Shown here: positions 19,438 to 29,233 of the stretch, piece after piece
Numbering within the stretch: position 1 is the first letter of the stretch
Layout: the number at the start of each line of letters is the position of its first letter
NCBI GenBank assembly: GCA_023212725.1
Contig: JALBYF010000012.1
Span: forward strand, 62,001-126,000
DNA length: 64,000 bases
DNA from: Tranzscheliella williamsii
Taxonomy: Eukaryota; Basidiomycota; Ustilaginomycetes; Ustilaginales; Ustilaginaceae
Reading direction: 5' to 3'
Notes under the pieces: generated by a model
Seen by the model: the letters and a program-made list of their open reading frames with translations, nothing else
Database searches by the model: none
Told to the model about the DNA's origin: nothing
Translations under genes and position numbers: made by a program

Positions 19438-22341
19438 ATGGCCCAGTCTACGTCAAAGACGATCGCGCCATATGGGGCGTGGGAGTCGCCTATCACCACC
19501 GACCTGCTGGTCCAGAAGAACCTTTCTCTCGCCGAGGTGCTCGTGCCGCCGAGATCCGACTCTTCCACCGAGATTCTATGGATAGAGGGAAGGCCCAGCG
19601 AGAGCGGCAGAGCAGCGCTCATGTACTCCTCCTCGCTTTCCGCAGCAGACGCTTCCGATCTCAGCAACGGCAAGTACAATGTGCGCTCAGCCATACACGA
19701 GTACGGTGGAGGTGCGGCCGCGGCCCTGCCAGATGGTAGCGTGGTATTCAGCGACTACGATCCCAAGGCCTTCAACGTCGTACGCACATATCCAGGCGGA
19801 GAAGCGCAGGTCGTCACCCCGCAGAACAAGCTACATCGCTTCGGCGATTTCAGCGCCCATCCAAGCGATAGCAACCTCGTGCTCGCTATCCTCGAAGACC
19901 ATACCGACGACAAGCCAAGCACTGTAGTCAACTCGCTTGTCTTGCTGGACATGTCCACTTCTCCTGCAACAGTCCATACTCTCCTCAAGGGCGAGGTTGC
20001 TGACCGCCATTCCACCGACCCTGTCAGCCCCCAAGGCCGTGATTTCTATACCTTTGGCAGATTTTCGCCCAACGGCAAGTACATCAGCTGGATCTCTTGG
20101 AATCATCCGAGCATGCCTTGGTGGGGCACTGAGCTTTGGGTCGCTCGCATCGACATCTCCGACGCTTCGACGCCCAAGCTCGTCTCTCCGATCTCGATCA
20201 AGGTCCCAGACGGTACGTTCACGAATGACCAGGCCTTGCAAGCACCTGTCTGGGCGATCCCTTCGAACCCACATGATGATGCCTCCAGGCTCTTCTTCTC
20301 TTGCGATGCCACCGGATACATCAATTTGTATAGTGTCGTCGTCTCCTCTACATCCTCCGGCTTGCGTGTCACGGCACCCGAGTCAGTCCTGCCTGAACCA
20401 GTGCAGAACGATTTCTTGACCCCTTGCTTGTACTTGAACAACTCCAACTACGTACCCCTCAGCCAAGACATGCTGGTGGTCGCATTTATAGAGGGCGCCA
20501 AACAGCGTCTGGGACTCATCAACCTGCGCAAGCCCAGGCTTATCCCGCTGGCCTCGCCCTTCGTGTCTTGTGCTCAGTTGCGCCGCTTGACCTCAACCTC
20601 CTTTGTCTTTTTGGGCTCGCGAAGCGACGACGCAACGTCGCTGGTCAAGGTGGACCTGCGCGGTGTCGCCGCTGCCAATTACGTTTTGCAGCCGGGCAAC
20701 TTTGTCGTCATTAAGCACTCCTCCACCTTGGTCTCAGACGGGACGATTGACAAAGCCTGGATTAGCGAGCCTAAGGAGATCGAGTATCCTACCACCCTGC
20801 CCAACGATAGCGCCGCCACGGCGCACGCCATCCTATTTCCTCCCACCAATCCTCATTTCGCTGCTCCGGCTGGCACAGCTCCGCCTTGCATATTTACCGT
20901 GCATGGTGGACCGACAGGAAGCGCGAGCCCGACGTTCAACCTCCAGACCTTGTTCTGGACATCTCGCGGCTTTATGGTCTGCGCGGTTAACTACGGAGGC
21001 AGCACCGGCTACGGCCGTGACTACATGGATCGGCTGTCCGGCGAGTGGGGCGTGACCGATGTAACCGACTGCGTGGCAGCCGCCAAATTCCTCGGCTCCA
21101 AGGCCAGCCTAGATCCACGACCGTTCAGCAGCCTCAGCAAGGCTGAGCAGGACGCAGTGCGGAGCACCCTGGAGGCAGACGCAGCAGCCCATCTTGCGTT
21201 GGCCGAGGAAAGTTTACCCGGGGGCGGATGTCGCGTGACGATCCGAAACACCTCCCCGAGCTGGGCGTGGACCGACGTTGTGGCGGGCGCGGCCTCCCTG
21301 GGTTTGGTCTACCTCGGAGTTGCATATCTGCCCGACGTATTGGCGTACACCGCGAGGCTACTTCCGGGCGGGGCAGATTCTGCTTTGTCATCGCCAATGG
21401 GTCGTACGGCGGCGCAGTACACGGCCGCTGTGTTGGGCTTTGTCCCGTGGCTGTACAGCAAAGTTGCGCGGGTGGAGAGCGAGTCTGCGGCGGTCCTTCC
21501 TGGCCTTGGCATCCAGCTCAGCACACAGCGCGGCTTCCGCCTGGGGTCCCGCCGGATTACGACGGGACGGAAGGAGAGGCTGGTGCCCGAGGACAAGGTA
21601 CTAGACGTGTACGTCGCCGAGGGCTACAAGTACTTCAGCGTGGTGGACTATCTAGCGCTGGTGACGTCGGTGGGCGTGTCGGCGGGCTCGGAAGGAGGCC
21701 AAGAGAAAGCGGAGGCGAGAAAAGGCGCCAAGATCGAGCGGCTCTTCCCGAATCTGCTGCCGCGGCTGTTGGTGGTGGAGCGGGCGTACGGGATGCTGCG
21801 TCCGCACCTGGGGGCGGGGATGGGTGGTGGTACGGCGGGGCGGCGTCGGGCGAGGGCGCTGGCGGACGCACGCGCGATGCTGATCTCGGGCGGCTCGGCG
21901 GGCGGGTACACGGTGCTGGCGGCGCTGTGCTTCCACGCGCATGTCTTCGCGGGCGGCGTGTCGCGGTACGGCGTCTCGTCGCTGGCGCTGCTCGCGGCCG
22001 AGTCGCACAAGTTTGAGTCGCAGTACGCGTTCCGGCTGATTGGTGGGACGCCCGAAGCGGTGCCGGACATCTACCACGCGCGCTCGCCGATCTACTTTGC
22101 CGCCCAGATCCGCGCGCCCCTCCTGATCCTCCAGGGCGCCGACGACAAGATCGTTCCCCCCAGCCAGGCAGTCCAGCTGGTCGCCGAGCTCGAGAAAGGC
22201 GGCGCCCGCCCCGGCATCGACTACCGCTACAAGCTCTATCCCGGCGAGGGCCACGGCTTCCGCCGCAGCGAAAATATCAAGGACGCCATCGAGCTCGAGC
22301 TCGACTGGTACCGCACCCGCTGTCTGCGCCTCGTCCACTAG
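19438..22341 (+). CDS. S9-family serine peptidase with an inserted PIG-H/Gpi15-like module
   Basis: The protein has 967 residues from the ATG at 19438 (the upstream ATG at 19354 adds a hydrophobic, unconserved lead). Residues about 1-440 are the propeller-like N-domain of prolyl-oligopeptidase-type (S9C) enzymes (RSAIHEYGGGA, DFYTFGRFSPNGKYISWISW). The alpha/beta hydrolase starts near 470 (FTVHGGPTGSASPTFNLQT). Catalytic residues are Ser820 in SGGSAGGY, Asp903 in GADDKIVPP and His939 in GEGHGF. Between DCVAAAKFLGSKA (545-556) and ARAMLISGGS (811-) lie about 250 extra residues. They contain two hydrophobic segments (about 613-637 and 658-676) and a PIG-H domain (682-791: GLGIQLS, DKVLDVYVAEGY, FPNLLPRL..ERAYGMLRPHL). 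PIG-H/Gpi15 is a subunit of the GPI-GlcNAc transferase that starts GPI-anchor synthesis at the ER. No splice signals that would remove the insert were seen. Confidence 0.88.
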   Translation: MAQSTSKTIAPYGAWESPITTDLLVQKNLSLAEVLVPPRSDSSTEILWIEGRPSESGRAALMYSSSLSAADASDLSNGKYNVRSAIHEYGGGAAAALPDGSVVFSDYDPKAFNVVRTYPGGEAQVVTPQNKLHRFGDFSAHPSDSNLVLAILEDHTDDKPSTVVNSLVLLDMSTSPATVHTLLKGEVADRHSTDPVSPQGRDFYTFGRFSPNGKYISWISWNHPSMPWWGTELWVARIDISDASTPKLVSPISIKVPDGTFTNDQALQAPVWAIPSNPHDDASRLFFSCDATGYINLYSVVVSSTSSGLRVTAPESVLPEPVQNDFLTPCLYLNNSNYVPLSQDMLVVAFIEGAKQRLGLINLRKPRLIPLASPFVSCAQLRRLTSTSFVFLGSRSDDATSLVKVDLRGVAAANYVLQPGNFVVIKHSSTLVSDGTIDKAWISEPKEIEYPTTLPNDSAATAHAILFPPTNPHFAAPAGTAPPCIFTVHGGPTGSASPTFNLQTLFWTSRGFMVCAVNYGGSTGYGRDYMDRLSGEWGVTDVTDCVAAAKFLGSKASLDPRPFSSLSKAEQDAVRSTLEADAAAHLALAEESLPGGGCRVTIRNTSPSWAWTDVVAGAASLGLVYLGVAYLPDVLAYTARLLPGGADSALSSPMGRTAAQYTAAVLGFVPWLYSKVARVESESAAVLPGLGIQLSTQRGFRLGSRRITTGRKERLVPEDKVLDVYVAEGYKYFSVVDYLALVTSVGVSAGSEGGQEKAEARKGAKIERLFPNLLPRLLVVERAYGMLRPHLGAGMGGGTAGRRRARALADARAMLISGGSAGGYTVLAALCFHAHVFAGGVSRYGVSSLALLAAESHKFESQYAFRLIGGTPEAVPDIYHARSPIYFAAQIRAPLLILQGADDKIVPPSQAVQLVAELEKGGARPGIDYRYKLYPGEGHGFRRSENIKDAIELELDWYRTRCLRLVH

Positions 22342-22499
22342 CACGCATCCACCCCGCCCCTACAGACCCAACACGCGGCAGCGGAGAGCTGTAGTGCAAA
22401 CACGCACGCAACAATGTACTGTAAATGCAAGCGAATGCGATGCGAGGCGGACAGGGAAGTGCTATGTGGGTGACGACGGTCGACTGGCGGTGCCGGGGG

Positions 22500-25400
22500 T
22501 TATGTGCTGGCGAAAGGCGCGACGGAGACGCGGGAGGCCTTGACGCGGTTGGCGATGGGGGGCTGCTGTGGTGGGAGGGCGGTGAGGGGGGTGGCGACGG
22601 CGATGCTGGCGCGGAACTTGCGCGCGGAGCGGACGGGGCCGGGTCCGCCAGCCGAGGGGCGGGGGAAGGGTTTGTGGGCGGAGGGGAAGGTGGCGCGGTT
22701 GAGGGGCATCGATGCGGGCTCGGCGGCGAGGTTGAGCGCGCGGAAGGGGAGGCGCTCGGCGGTTGACGTGGGCTTACTGTCCTGGCTGGTGCTGGCCGGG
22801 GTTTCGGCGCGGGTTTCCTCGTCGAGAGATGCGAGGTGGGAGCCGGCCGACACGGTGCGACGGGCGGTGGATGGTGGGGGTGGCGCGCGCGCGCCTGGCA
22901 GGGAGGGTTTGGGGAGGGGTTTGGAGGCGACGGAGGGGGGCGGCCAGACGGGCGCGGGCTGCGCCGGGGTCGAGCGGCCGTCGGACAGATCCTCCCACTC
23001 GGTGCCAGAGCCTGGTGCGCCGGCGCCTGAGTCGGAGCTGCTCTCCTCGTCCGCGATCCCCGCCGCGGGAACGCGTGAAGCGGAGGTGGGAAGAGGGTGT
23101 GTCTCGCGGGTGCGCGCTCCGGCGTGCGCGCGCAGCCCCTTGTCGTCGATCGCGCCCTCGCCCGCCTCGTCCGCCCAGCGAAACTTCTTCTTCTCGTCCG
23201 CGGGCGCCTGCGACAGCGACGCGCGTGCCGAGCGCGCAGAGCTGTGCCGTCGCCCAGCCACCACACTCCCCCGCCGCGTCGCCACCGTCTTCCGCGCCGG
23301 ACTCGCCGCCATGTGCGAGCGTGCAGACGAGGAAGACGTCGGTGCCGCAAACCCCGGCGCCACGCGGCCCTGCACCGCCGACACGGGCATCGAGGCCGAA
23401 ACAGAGCCCAGCTGCATGCTGGCAGACCGGCCCACGGCGGGCACCGAGGCGCCCCGTGACCCAGAATGCACCGAGCGGCCCGTCTCGCCGCTGCGCGTGC
23501 CATGTCCACTCCCCCCTGCCGTGCCCACCGCCAGCGAAGTGCGCGCCTTGCGTAGCGCGGTTGCCGCGCCCGGCTTCGTGGTACGAGCGGCGCCCACGCT
23601 GGCAGTCTTGGCGGGTGCCGCTGACCTTGGCAAGCTGGCACCACTGATACTCTCCAAAACCCGGTCGTTTTCTCCCGAGATGCTCCTGAGCTGCGATGCG
23701 AGAAGCGAGAGCGTCGAGGAAAGGTCGTCTCCCGTGCGATTGGCCTGGCTCGCAGAGGCTGAGCGGTACTCGAGCTCCCCGGCGACCTCGCGCAGCGCAA
23801 TGGTGCTGCGCGCAGCTACGGTAATCAGCGTTGTCATGCCCACCGTACTTGACCGGAGCATCTCGGTCAAGCCATCCGTCTTGGCTCTGAGCTTGGCGGC
23901 CTCGACTTCAGACATCATGGCATTGCCCAGCGTCTTGATCGTTTCGGCCGCTTCGCCGTCGAACTTCTGGTTGTGCGACGCAGCGACGATAATGCCCCGC
24001 TGCATCTGTAGGCTGTTCAGCAGGCTCCGCACGCCGGACTGCGTTTCTTCGTTGCAGAGCAGCCTCTCTTCCCTTTCGACGAAGCCCTTGAGGATATCGC
24101 GCTCGCCTTCGAGGTCCGAAGGCAGGCTGTCGCCCCTCGAGCTGAAAACGCTAAGCTCCGCGTCGACCTGCGAGATCCGTTTGCGTAGCTCGGCCAACCT
24201 TGCTTCGGCAGCTGCCGTCTGCACCTCGAAGGCGACCTTGTCGGCAACCAGCTTGGTGACGTTGTCGGTGCTCTCGCGCATCCGCTTCTTGGCTTCTTCC
24301 ATCTCGCGGCCCATCTCGGCGCGCTTTCTCTTCTCCGCTGGCGTCTCCAGCGACTCGCACTCGCTCAGCCGTGCACGAAGCCGCTCGTTCTCCTCCTTGA
24401 GCTCGTGGATCGCTTGCACATACTGTGCAACGTGACGATCGACATTGATCATGTTGCGGCTCACTTTGGTCCGGATGTTTTTGGCCTGGTTCGCATACTT
24501 AAGCGCGTTGTGCGTCTCCTCGTAGTGCATGCTCGACGGACTGATGCAGACCACCATCACCGTCTTGCAATTGCCTCCGAGCGAGAACTTCAGAAGCCGG
24601 GTCAGCTTGGAATTGCGGTACGGAACGTGCTGTTTGGCGCCGCCTGACTGGCAGAGGGCGTTGATGCAGTTGCCGAGCGCCAGGAGCGACTTGTTGATGT
24701 TGGCGCCCTCCTTCATGCGCGCACCATTGTTGCTGGTTGCAGAGGCTCGCTCCGAGCCGGCCAGGTCGATAATGTTGAGTGAGGCCGAGGTGGTCTGCTC
24801 GGTCATGCTGGCTGTCCTCGGCTTCTGGGTAACGTTGATCTGAAGGACAGCGTGCGATCGCGAGCTGACGGCGTTGGCCTCTGTCGGGCTCATAGTGCGG
24901 CGCAGGTTTCCTTCCTGGATGTATTCGATCACGCTCTCTGGGTTCTCTGGGATGAGCTCAGTGATGCCCACGACCGAGATCTTGTTGTTGGCGTCTTCCC
25001 GCATCGCCAGCCCAGCGCCGGGCGGCGTGGGCTCTGCACTGAGAAGATCACGGATGGTCTCGTTGTAGATTTCGAGATAGGACAAGCGAACATGGACCTC
25101 AGAGTCCAGCTTGGCATCCTGGATGCGGTTGTATAGCTCTTTCATGGTGAGGAAAATGAGGCCTGGGTCGTCTGGCGTGCCGCTGATTGTGTGTGTTTTA
25201 CCGCATCCAGTGGCACCGTAGGCGAAGACACTGGCATTGTAGCCATTCAGTATGCCATCGAGCAACGGCTGACAAGTTTCCTGAAAGACGTCGTGCTGAG
25301 AGGCAGTTGCATCGAAGACGCGGTCAAACGCATAGCGGACATCCTTGCTGCGCTTGGATCCGCGGGCGTGCGGATTGCTAGTGTAGAGCCTCGTCAAAGG

Positions 25401-25637
25401 GTTATTGTCCGGCGGATCGAAGACCAGCACCTTTTGGTCCATGGGGCGGACGATCGGGCGAATGAAACGGGTGCGAAGAGAGCCGTTGCTCGGCCCTGCG
25501 ATGGGCTTGTTGGGGGAGCAGCCGAGCCCGCCATCTCCCAAAAATGGGGTCAGATCTTCATTGGGCGCTAGCAGGGCAGCTTCCTTTTCGCTAAAGGGGC
25601 GCACCCTGACGCAAACGTTAATTGAAGATTCCGACAT
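22500..25637 (-). CDS. Kinesin-8 (Kip3-type) motor protein
   Basis: The protein has 1045 residues in a single exon. The motor domain fills residues 1-430: INVCVRVRPF at 6-15, P-loop GATGCGKT at 141-148, switch I VSSRSHAV, and switch II IIDLAGSER. The block QHVPYRNSKLTRLLKFSLGG and the neck region RNMINVDRHVAQYVQAIHEL are typical of kinesin-8. An insert at about 25-95 corresponds to the enlarged loop L2 of this class. A coiled coil follows (about 430-560), then a long Ser/Ala/Arg-rich tail. Known kinesin-8 motors move to plus ends and shorten microtubules, controlling spindle and cytoplasmic microtubule length. The tail shows the strongest base-composition skew of the window (C-rich sense at the very end, G-rich just before). 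Confidence 0.93.
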   Translation of the reverse strand: MSESSINVCVRVRPFSEKEAALLAPNEDLTPFLGDGGLGCSPNKPIAGPSNGSLRTRFIRPIVRPMDQKVLVFDPPDNNPLTRLYTSNPHARGSKRSKDVRYAFDRVFDATASQHDVFQETCQPLLDGILNGYNASVFAYGATGCGKTHTISGTPDDPGLIFLTMKELYNRIQDAKLDSEVHVRLSYLEIYNETIRDLLSAEPTPPGAGLAMREDANNKISVVGITELIPENPESVIEYIQEGNLRRTMSPTEANAVSSRSHAVLQINVTQKPRTASMTEQTTSASLNIIDLAGSERASATSNNGARMKEGANINKSLLALGNCINALCQSGGAKQHVPYRNSKLTRLLKFSLGGNCKTVMVVCISPSSMHYEETHNALKYANQAKNIRTKVSRNMINVDRHVAQYVQAIHELKEENERLRARLSECESLETPAEKRKRAEMGREMEEAKKRMRESTDNVTKLVADKVAFEVQTAAAEARLAELRKRISQVDAELSVFSSRGDSLPSDLEGERDILKGFVEREERLLCNEETQSGVRSLLNSLQMQRGIIVAASHNQKFDGEAAETIKTLGNAMMSEVEAAKLRAKTDGLTEMLRSSTVGMTTLITVAARSTIALREVAGELEYRSASASQANRTGDDLSSTLSLLASQLRSISGENDRVLESISGASLPRSAAPAKTASVGAARTTKPGAATALRKARTSLAVGTAGGSGHGTRSGETGRSVHSGSRGASVPAVGRSASMQLGSVSASMPVSAVQGRVAPGFAAPTSSSSARSHMAASPARKTVATRRGSVVAGRRHSSARSARASLSQAPADEKKKFRWADEAGEGAIDDKGLRAHAGARTRETHPLPTSASRVPAAGIADEESSSDSGAGAPGSGTEWEDLSDGRSTPAQPAPVWPPPSVASKPLPKPSLPGARAPPPPSTARRTVSAGSHLASLDEETRAETPASTSQDSKPTSTAERLPFRALNLAAEPASMPLNRATFPSAHKPFPRPSAGGPGPVRSARKFRASIAVATPLTALPPQQPPIANRVKASRVSVAPFAST

Positions 25638-26480
25638 TTCCTCAGCACCTGGTGGAGGGGCAGCAGAAGGAGTCCAGCTTCTTCTGAGCAGCGTGTAATA
25701 CTACAGTCCTGGGAGCAGCACCGCAATCCAGCCAGGTGGGCCTTTTCGGCTAGACGCAAATACCCACAGGGGCTGATTGTGGGAGCTCAAAGTGGTGCCG
25801 CGATGAATAGAAGGCTCATAAAGACGAAGCTTCCAGCGTGAGAATCGAACGTGGAGGTCGCTGGTGCAGATGAGAGCGCGCCTGTGACGGACTGTTCGAA
25901 AGCTGTAGGCTGCGTAGGCGATGGTGATGATGGAAGAGCAGGTTGCAGTAAAGATGGCAGGAAGGGAGGCCAAGAAGCTCGATATGACGACTTGAACTCC
26001 ACCTTCACTTAGCCGACAAGCTTCTGTATTGCAGCCCGGATGAAGCTAGACTGTGCTGCGCCCTGCCTTAGTGTCAGTGAAAGTGAGAAGGGCGAAGGTA
26101 GAAGGTCGAAGAGCGGAAGCTAGGATGATCTGATGGTTCAATGAGCTACTTAGCTATACTGTTGCTTCCACTCGGACAATTATACAACAATAATATTCAA
26201 TATTTAGTCCAACACTCGACTAGATTCACCTAGTTTGACGCGTGCCATGGTGTGTCACGTGATCCTGGATCCGGAAGCAATTGTTAAGTTGCACCAGTTT
26301 GACTTTCGCTGGCTCCGCTTGGGTCCGGAAGGGGAGAACACCACAACGCATCGTAATGGAGTCGTCAGTGCACCAAGCGCAAGGTAAGCTGGTCGATGTG
26401 TCTGGCTTTCTGTGCATTCCTGTGGATCGTAGGGAGTTCAGGGCCAGAAGCAGTTCCTTTGCTGAAGGGAACGAGGACGA
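25638..26480. other. Intergenic region with a doubtful small frame
   Basis: This 843-bp stretch is the kinesin-8 promoter plus the 3' flank of DOM34. A minus-strand frame near 25701-25973 encodes a hydrophobic segment (SLPAIFTATCSSIITIAYAA) and could be part of a small membrane protein with introns, but I could not assemble a convincing gene. AT-rich sequence lies at 26160-26220. Confidence 0.3.
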
Positions 26481-27884
26481 TCAAGCCGCCTCTTGTAGCT
26501 TTTGGTTGGCCGCTTCCTCTGCCTCCTCTTCCTCGACTACCTCGATGTCGAGAGGATAGGTAAGGATGGCAGCGATGCCTGTCAACGAATTGAGCTGCTT
26601 TCCACTCTCATGCATAGAGCTAAAGATGGCAACCTCGCCACCCTGCGCTCGCACGTCTTCCACCAAATTCACAAACTTCTTGCGTCGCGTTGGATCTGCC
26701 GCTCGGAAGAGACCGTCCGAGATGAGCAACACACCAATCGCACCTCGCGCGGCCGCAAGCAGAACGTGCTTTTCGCCGTACCACGCGCGTAGCTCATCAG
26801 TGGCAAGCTGCTTCATGAACCGTTCCAGCAGCTGGCCTTCGCGTGCAAATTTGGTGTCCTTCAGTTGTGCGTTCACTTCAGGACTTCTTAGCACCTCCAT
26901 CAGCGAGTGCACATGCGGAGAGCTGCAGTGAATCTTGAGGAACTTGCGCCTAGCTTCACCACCGATGAGGATCTTGTCGCCCCTTCGAGTCGCCTCCTCA
27001 AAGATGAAATCCAGAACAGTATCTCTTGTGAATCCAGGCGAGGCGATAATGATCAGCCGTAACGCTGGAAGCTGCAAAAGCTTGACTACCGCGTTATAGA
27101 CCTGGACGTAGAATCGTGCGGTTGCCTTATCCGCCGCTGTCGCAGGGAGGCCTTTCCTCTTTCTTGGGATGGGCACGTCGATGCGTTGCCGAACCACCGT
27201 CATGTGACCCGTCAGCAAGCAGACCGTTGCTGTTCCGTCTCCGAGTACAACCGCCCCGACTTCAGCCCTTTGGTTGACATCCGTGCTCTCACCAAGCCGC
27301 TCGAGATGTACCGCGTCCCAGCTGTCCTTGATTATCGTCAATGCCCTGTGCACTTCGAGATCCAGCGTGTGATACGCACCCATCTTGACATGTGGGTTTT
27401 CCTCGACCACTCTTCCAGCCACCTGCAGTGTGGCGCCTTCTCCTCCTGTTCCGCCAACCGCGGCGGCCCTGGAGACTTCTTCATCCGCCGTACTCGCGCC
27501 TGCTGCTGCAGAAGCTGCTGCTGCAGAAGGATCTGGAGGCGCCGAGGACCCTGTGGCATCGAAGGTGGTCTTGATGACTTCGATGGTCAGGTGGAGCCGC
27601 ACGCGATGCGACTCCATCGAGCCTGTCGAAGATTCGGTTTGCACTCGCCGCACAGCCGCAGCCCGCACCTTGTCGCCCTGCTCTATGAGATTATACAGGT
27701 GGTACATATCCTCACTGCGATCAAGACATTGAAAAAGCCGGCCGCGACTGCTGTCAGTGAAGTGCTCCGTCGGCAATCTCGGGGTGCGCCAAGCCTACGC
27801 CTTGTTCAGAACTTACTCTTCCTCAGGGACAATGGTCACGCGACCGGAACCGTCCTTTTCGATATGTCTGGATGTGATCTTCAT
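26481..27884 (-). CDS. DOM34: Dom34/Pelota ribosome-rescue factor
   Basis: There are two exons, 27884-27817 and 27714-26481, giving 433 residues. The 102-nt intron (GTAAGT...TCGCAG) yields [37 protein letters not shown], matching Pelota. The Sm-like N-domain is followed by VKMGAYHTLDLE, the central domain (IIIASPGFTRDTVLDFIFEE) and the C-terminal eRF1-like domain (VAIFSSMHESGKQLNSLTGI). Known role: with Hbs1 it splits stalled ribosomes in no-go and non-stop decay; it has no GGQ motif. Oddity: an Ala/Ser/Gly-rich insert of about 50 residues splits the N-domain between FDATG and ATLQVAGRV. It is encoded with gctgctgcagaag repeats. Confidence 0.94.
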
Positions 27885-28397
27885 TCTGGCTGACAGGCTC
27901 ACTCGTACAGCTCACTCGTACTGAACTCGAGTGAGTGGTGATCAAAAGCATAGGTTTGCTGTAGGATTCTCTCGTCATGACCTCCAAGAATGCCGTCCAC
28001 TCACACTTTTGCTGCCTCCACCTTGAGCTTTGCTTGGCGGGCCAGAACGACGCGTTCGACTCGTGCGAAAAACGAATCTCTCATTGCGAAGTTACTTAGA
28101 AGCTACGATGCTTTCATGAACGCTCTTGCTTCCGTCGCAACGCCTTCTAGTACGGCGGGACGCTGAGGAGCAAGAATGATGTAGCGAAACTCGCACACAA
28201 GCTTCCGTTCCAACGGCTGATTGGTCCTTGTAGGCTGCTGAGCACTCATGCACTATATCAGCAGCTCGTTCAGCCAAAACAGGCATGCTCACATCGTCGC
28301 AGGCTTCTGCGCGAGAAGAACCTCTGTTTCGCTGTTTGCTACTACTGCACCGCAGGGACTCGGTATAGAATGGTTCTCCTATTAGCCAAGGTGCGAT
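27885..28397. other. Intergenic region DOM34 promoter / NDUFA2 3' flank
   Basis: The 513-bp spacer separates two minus-strand genes. No domain-bearing frame or RNA gene was recognised. Confidence 0.3.
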
Positions 28398-28888
28398 CTA
28401 TGCAGACAGGAGCTCTCCGAACTTCTTCTCGACGTCGGCAGAGCTAAGACCGTCTAGTTCGACGTGCTTCTCCACGCCCTTCTCTGTATGTGTTACAGTG
28501 AGGAGGACAAAGATGGGTAGGTGGAAGCGAGTAGAGATGCGTCAGCTGATGCTCGTCGTTTCATTAGCGTCTAGAACGGTACTCGTCACCTACCGAACCG
28601 GGCAAAGGCTCGAGCTGGGGTTCCAGTGGCCTCGCGGACGAGAAAAGGAAGGTCCGGGTTGGACTGCTTGATAGGCCTGTAGTTGGTCTCAAGGAACTTT
28701 CTGCACAGCCGCGCAAGGCCATATCCCAAGCGAATCAGGATGTAAGCATTTGTGAGCATGCGGCATCACCATCATCGAGCGGAAGGATCTTACCTAGCTC
28801 CTGCAGAAGCCTGACCGGTCTGGCAAAGGTGGAGACGCACCTCCTTGAGGGCCTTGGGCAGAGCGCGTGTGAGTTTGTTGGCCGACAT
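28398..28888 (-). CDS. NADH:ubiquinone oxidoreductase subunit NDUFA2/B8
   Basis: There are three short exons, 28888-28794, 28700-28594 and 28483-28398, giving 95 residues. The introns are 93 nt (GTAAGA...GTGCAG) and 110 nt (GTAGGT...TACAG). No exon reaches 60 codons, so the gene is invisible to simple ORF searches. The product begins MSANKLTRALPKALKEVRLH followed by LCQTGQASAGAR. It continues with KFLETNYRPIKQSNPDLPFL and VREATG, and ends VELDGLSSADVEKKFGELLS. This is the thioredoxin-fold B8 subunit of mitochondrial complex I (LREIRIHLCQ...NPDLPILIRE pattern). Phases agree at both junctions (2/1 and 1/2). It is an accessory matrix-arm subunit near the flavoprotein/Q-module interface. Confidence 0.9.
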
Positions 28889-29233
28889 GTTTGCTAGGAG
28901 GGAATACGGGAGGCTGCTAGAGGGCTCAGGCTAAGAAGACGAGGCGAGTCAAGGTACAAGTCGCCATTCCGACAAGTCTAACCTTCGGAAGCGGTAGCGG
29001 GCGATAGAACCATCCTTCATTGGTCAGCATCTGTCATTTGCATAGATCTAACACCTTTTTCCGAAACTCTGTTAGGTCGTCATCCAAACTTGTCTGTGCA
29101 GCCTCACCGGTGAGTGTTACTTTCGCCTGGTACCGCTCCGTGCATTCACAACCAACCACTACCGACCATCAATCCTCCGCCCGCAACCCCCAAATGACTC
29201 GCCAATAAGCTCATTGGCCGCTCCGTTCCGAAC
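28889..29233. promoter_or_regulatory. Divergent promoter NDUFA2 / FHIP-like gene
   Basis: The spacer is 345 bp. No further gene seen. Confidence 0.35.

Noticed and set aside
21061..21870. PIG-H part as an intron-nested gene within the peptidase
   Set aside because: I found no GT donor with fungal consensus after the DCVAAAKFL helix and no pyrimidine-rich acceptor before GGSAGG, and the frame is open throughout. Kept as a test in the finding, not as the annotation.
22277..23800. 507-residue minus-strand frame
   Set aside because: Same strand but other phase than kinesin-8; Arg/Pro/Ala-rich, no domain.
22504..24435. 643-residue plus-strand frame
   Set aside because: Antisense to kinesin-8 with a perfect family match on the other strand. 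Composition is an echo of the motor and tail codons.
25701..26008. Small hydrophobic minus-strand frames as a membrane-protein gene
   Set aside because: Two overlapping phases each give part of a hydrophobic segment, but no consistent start, splice pair or known family was found.
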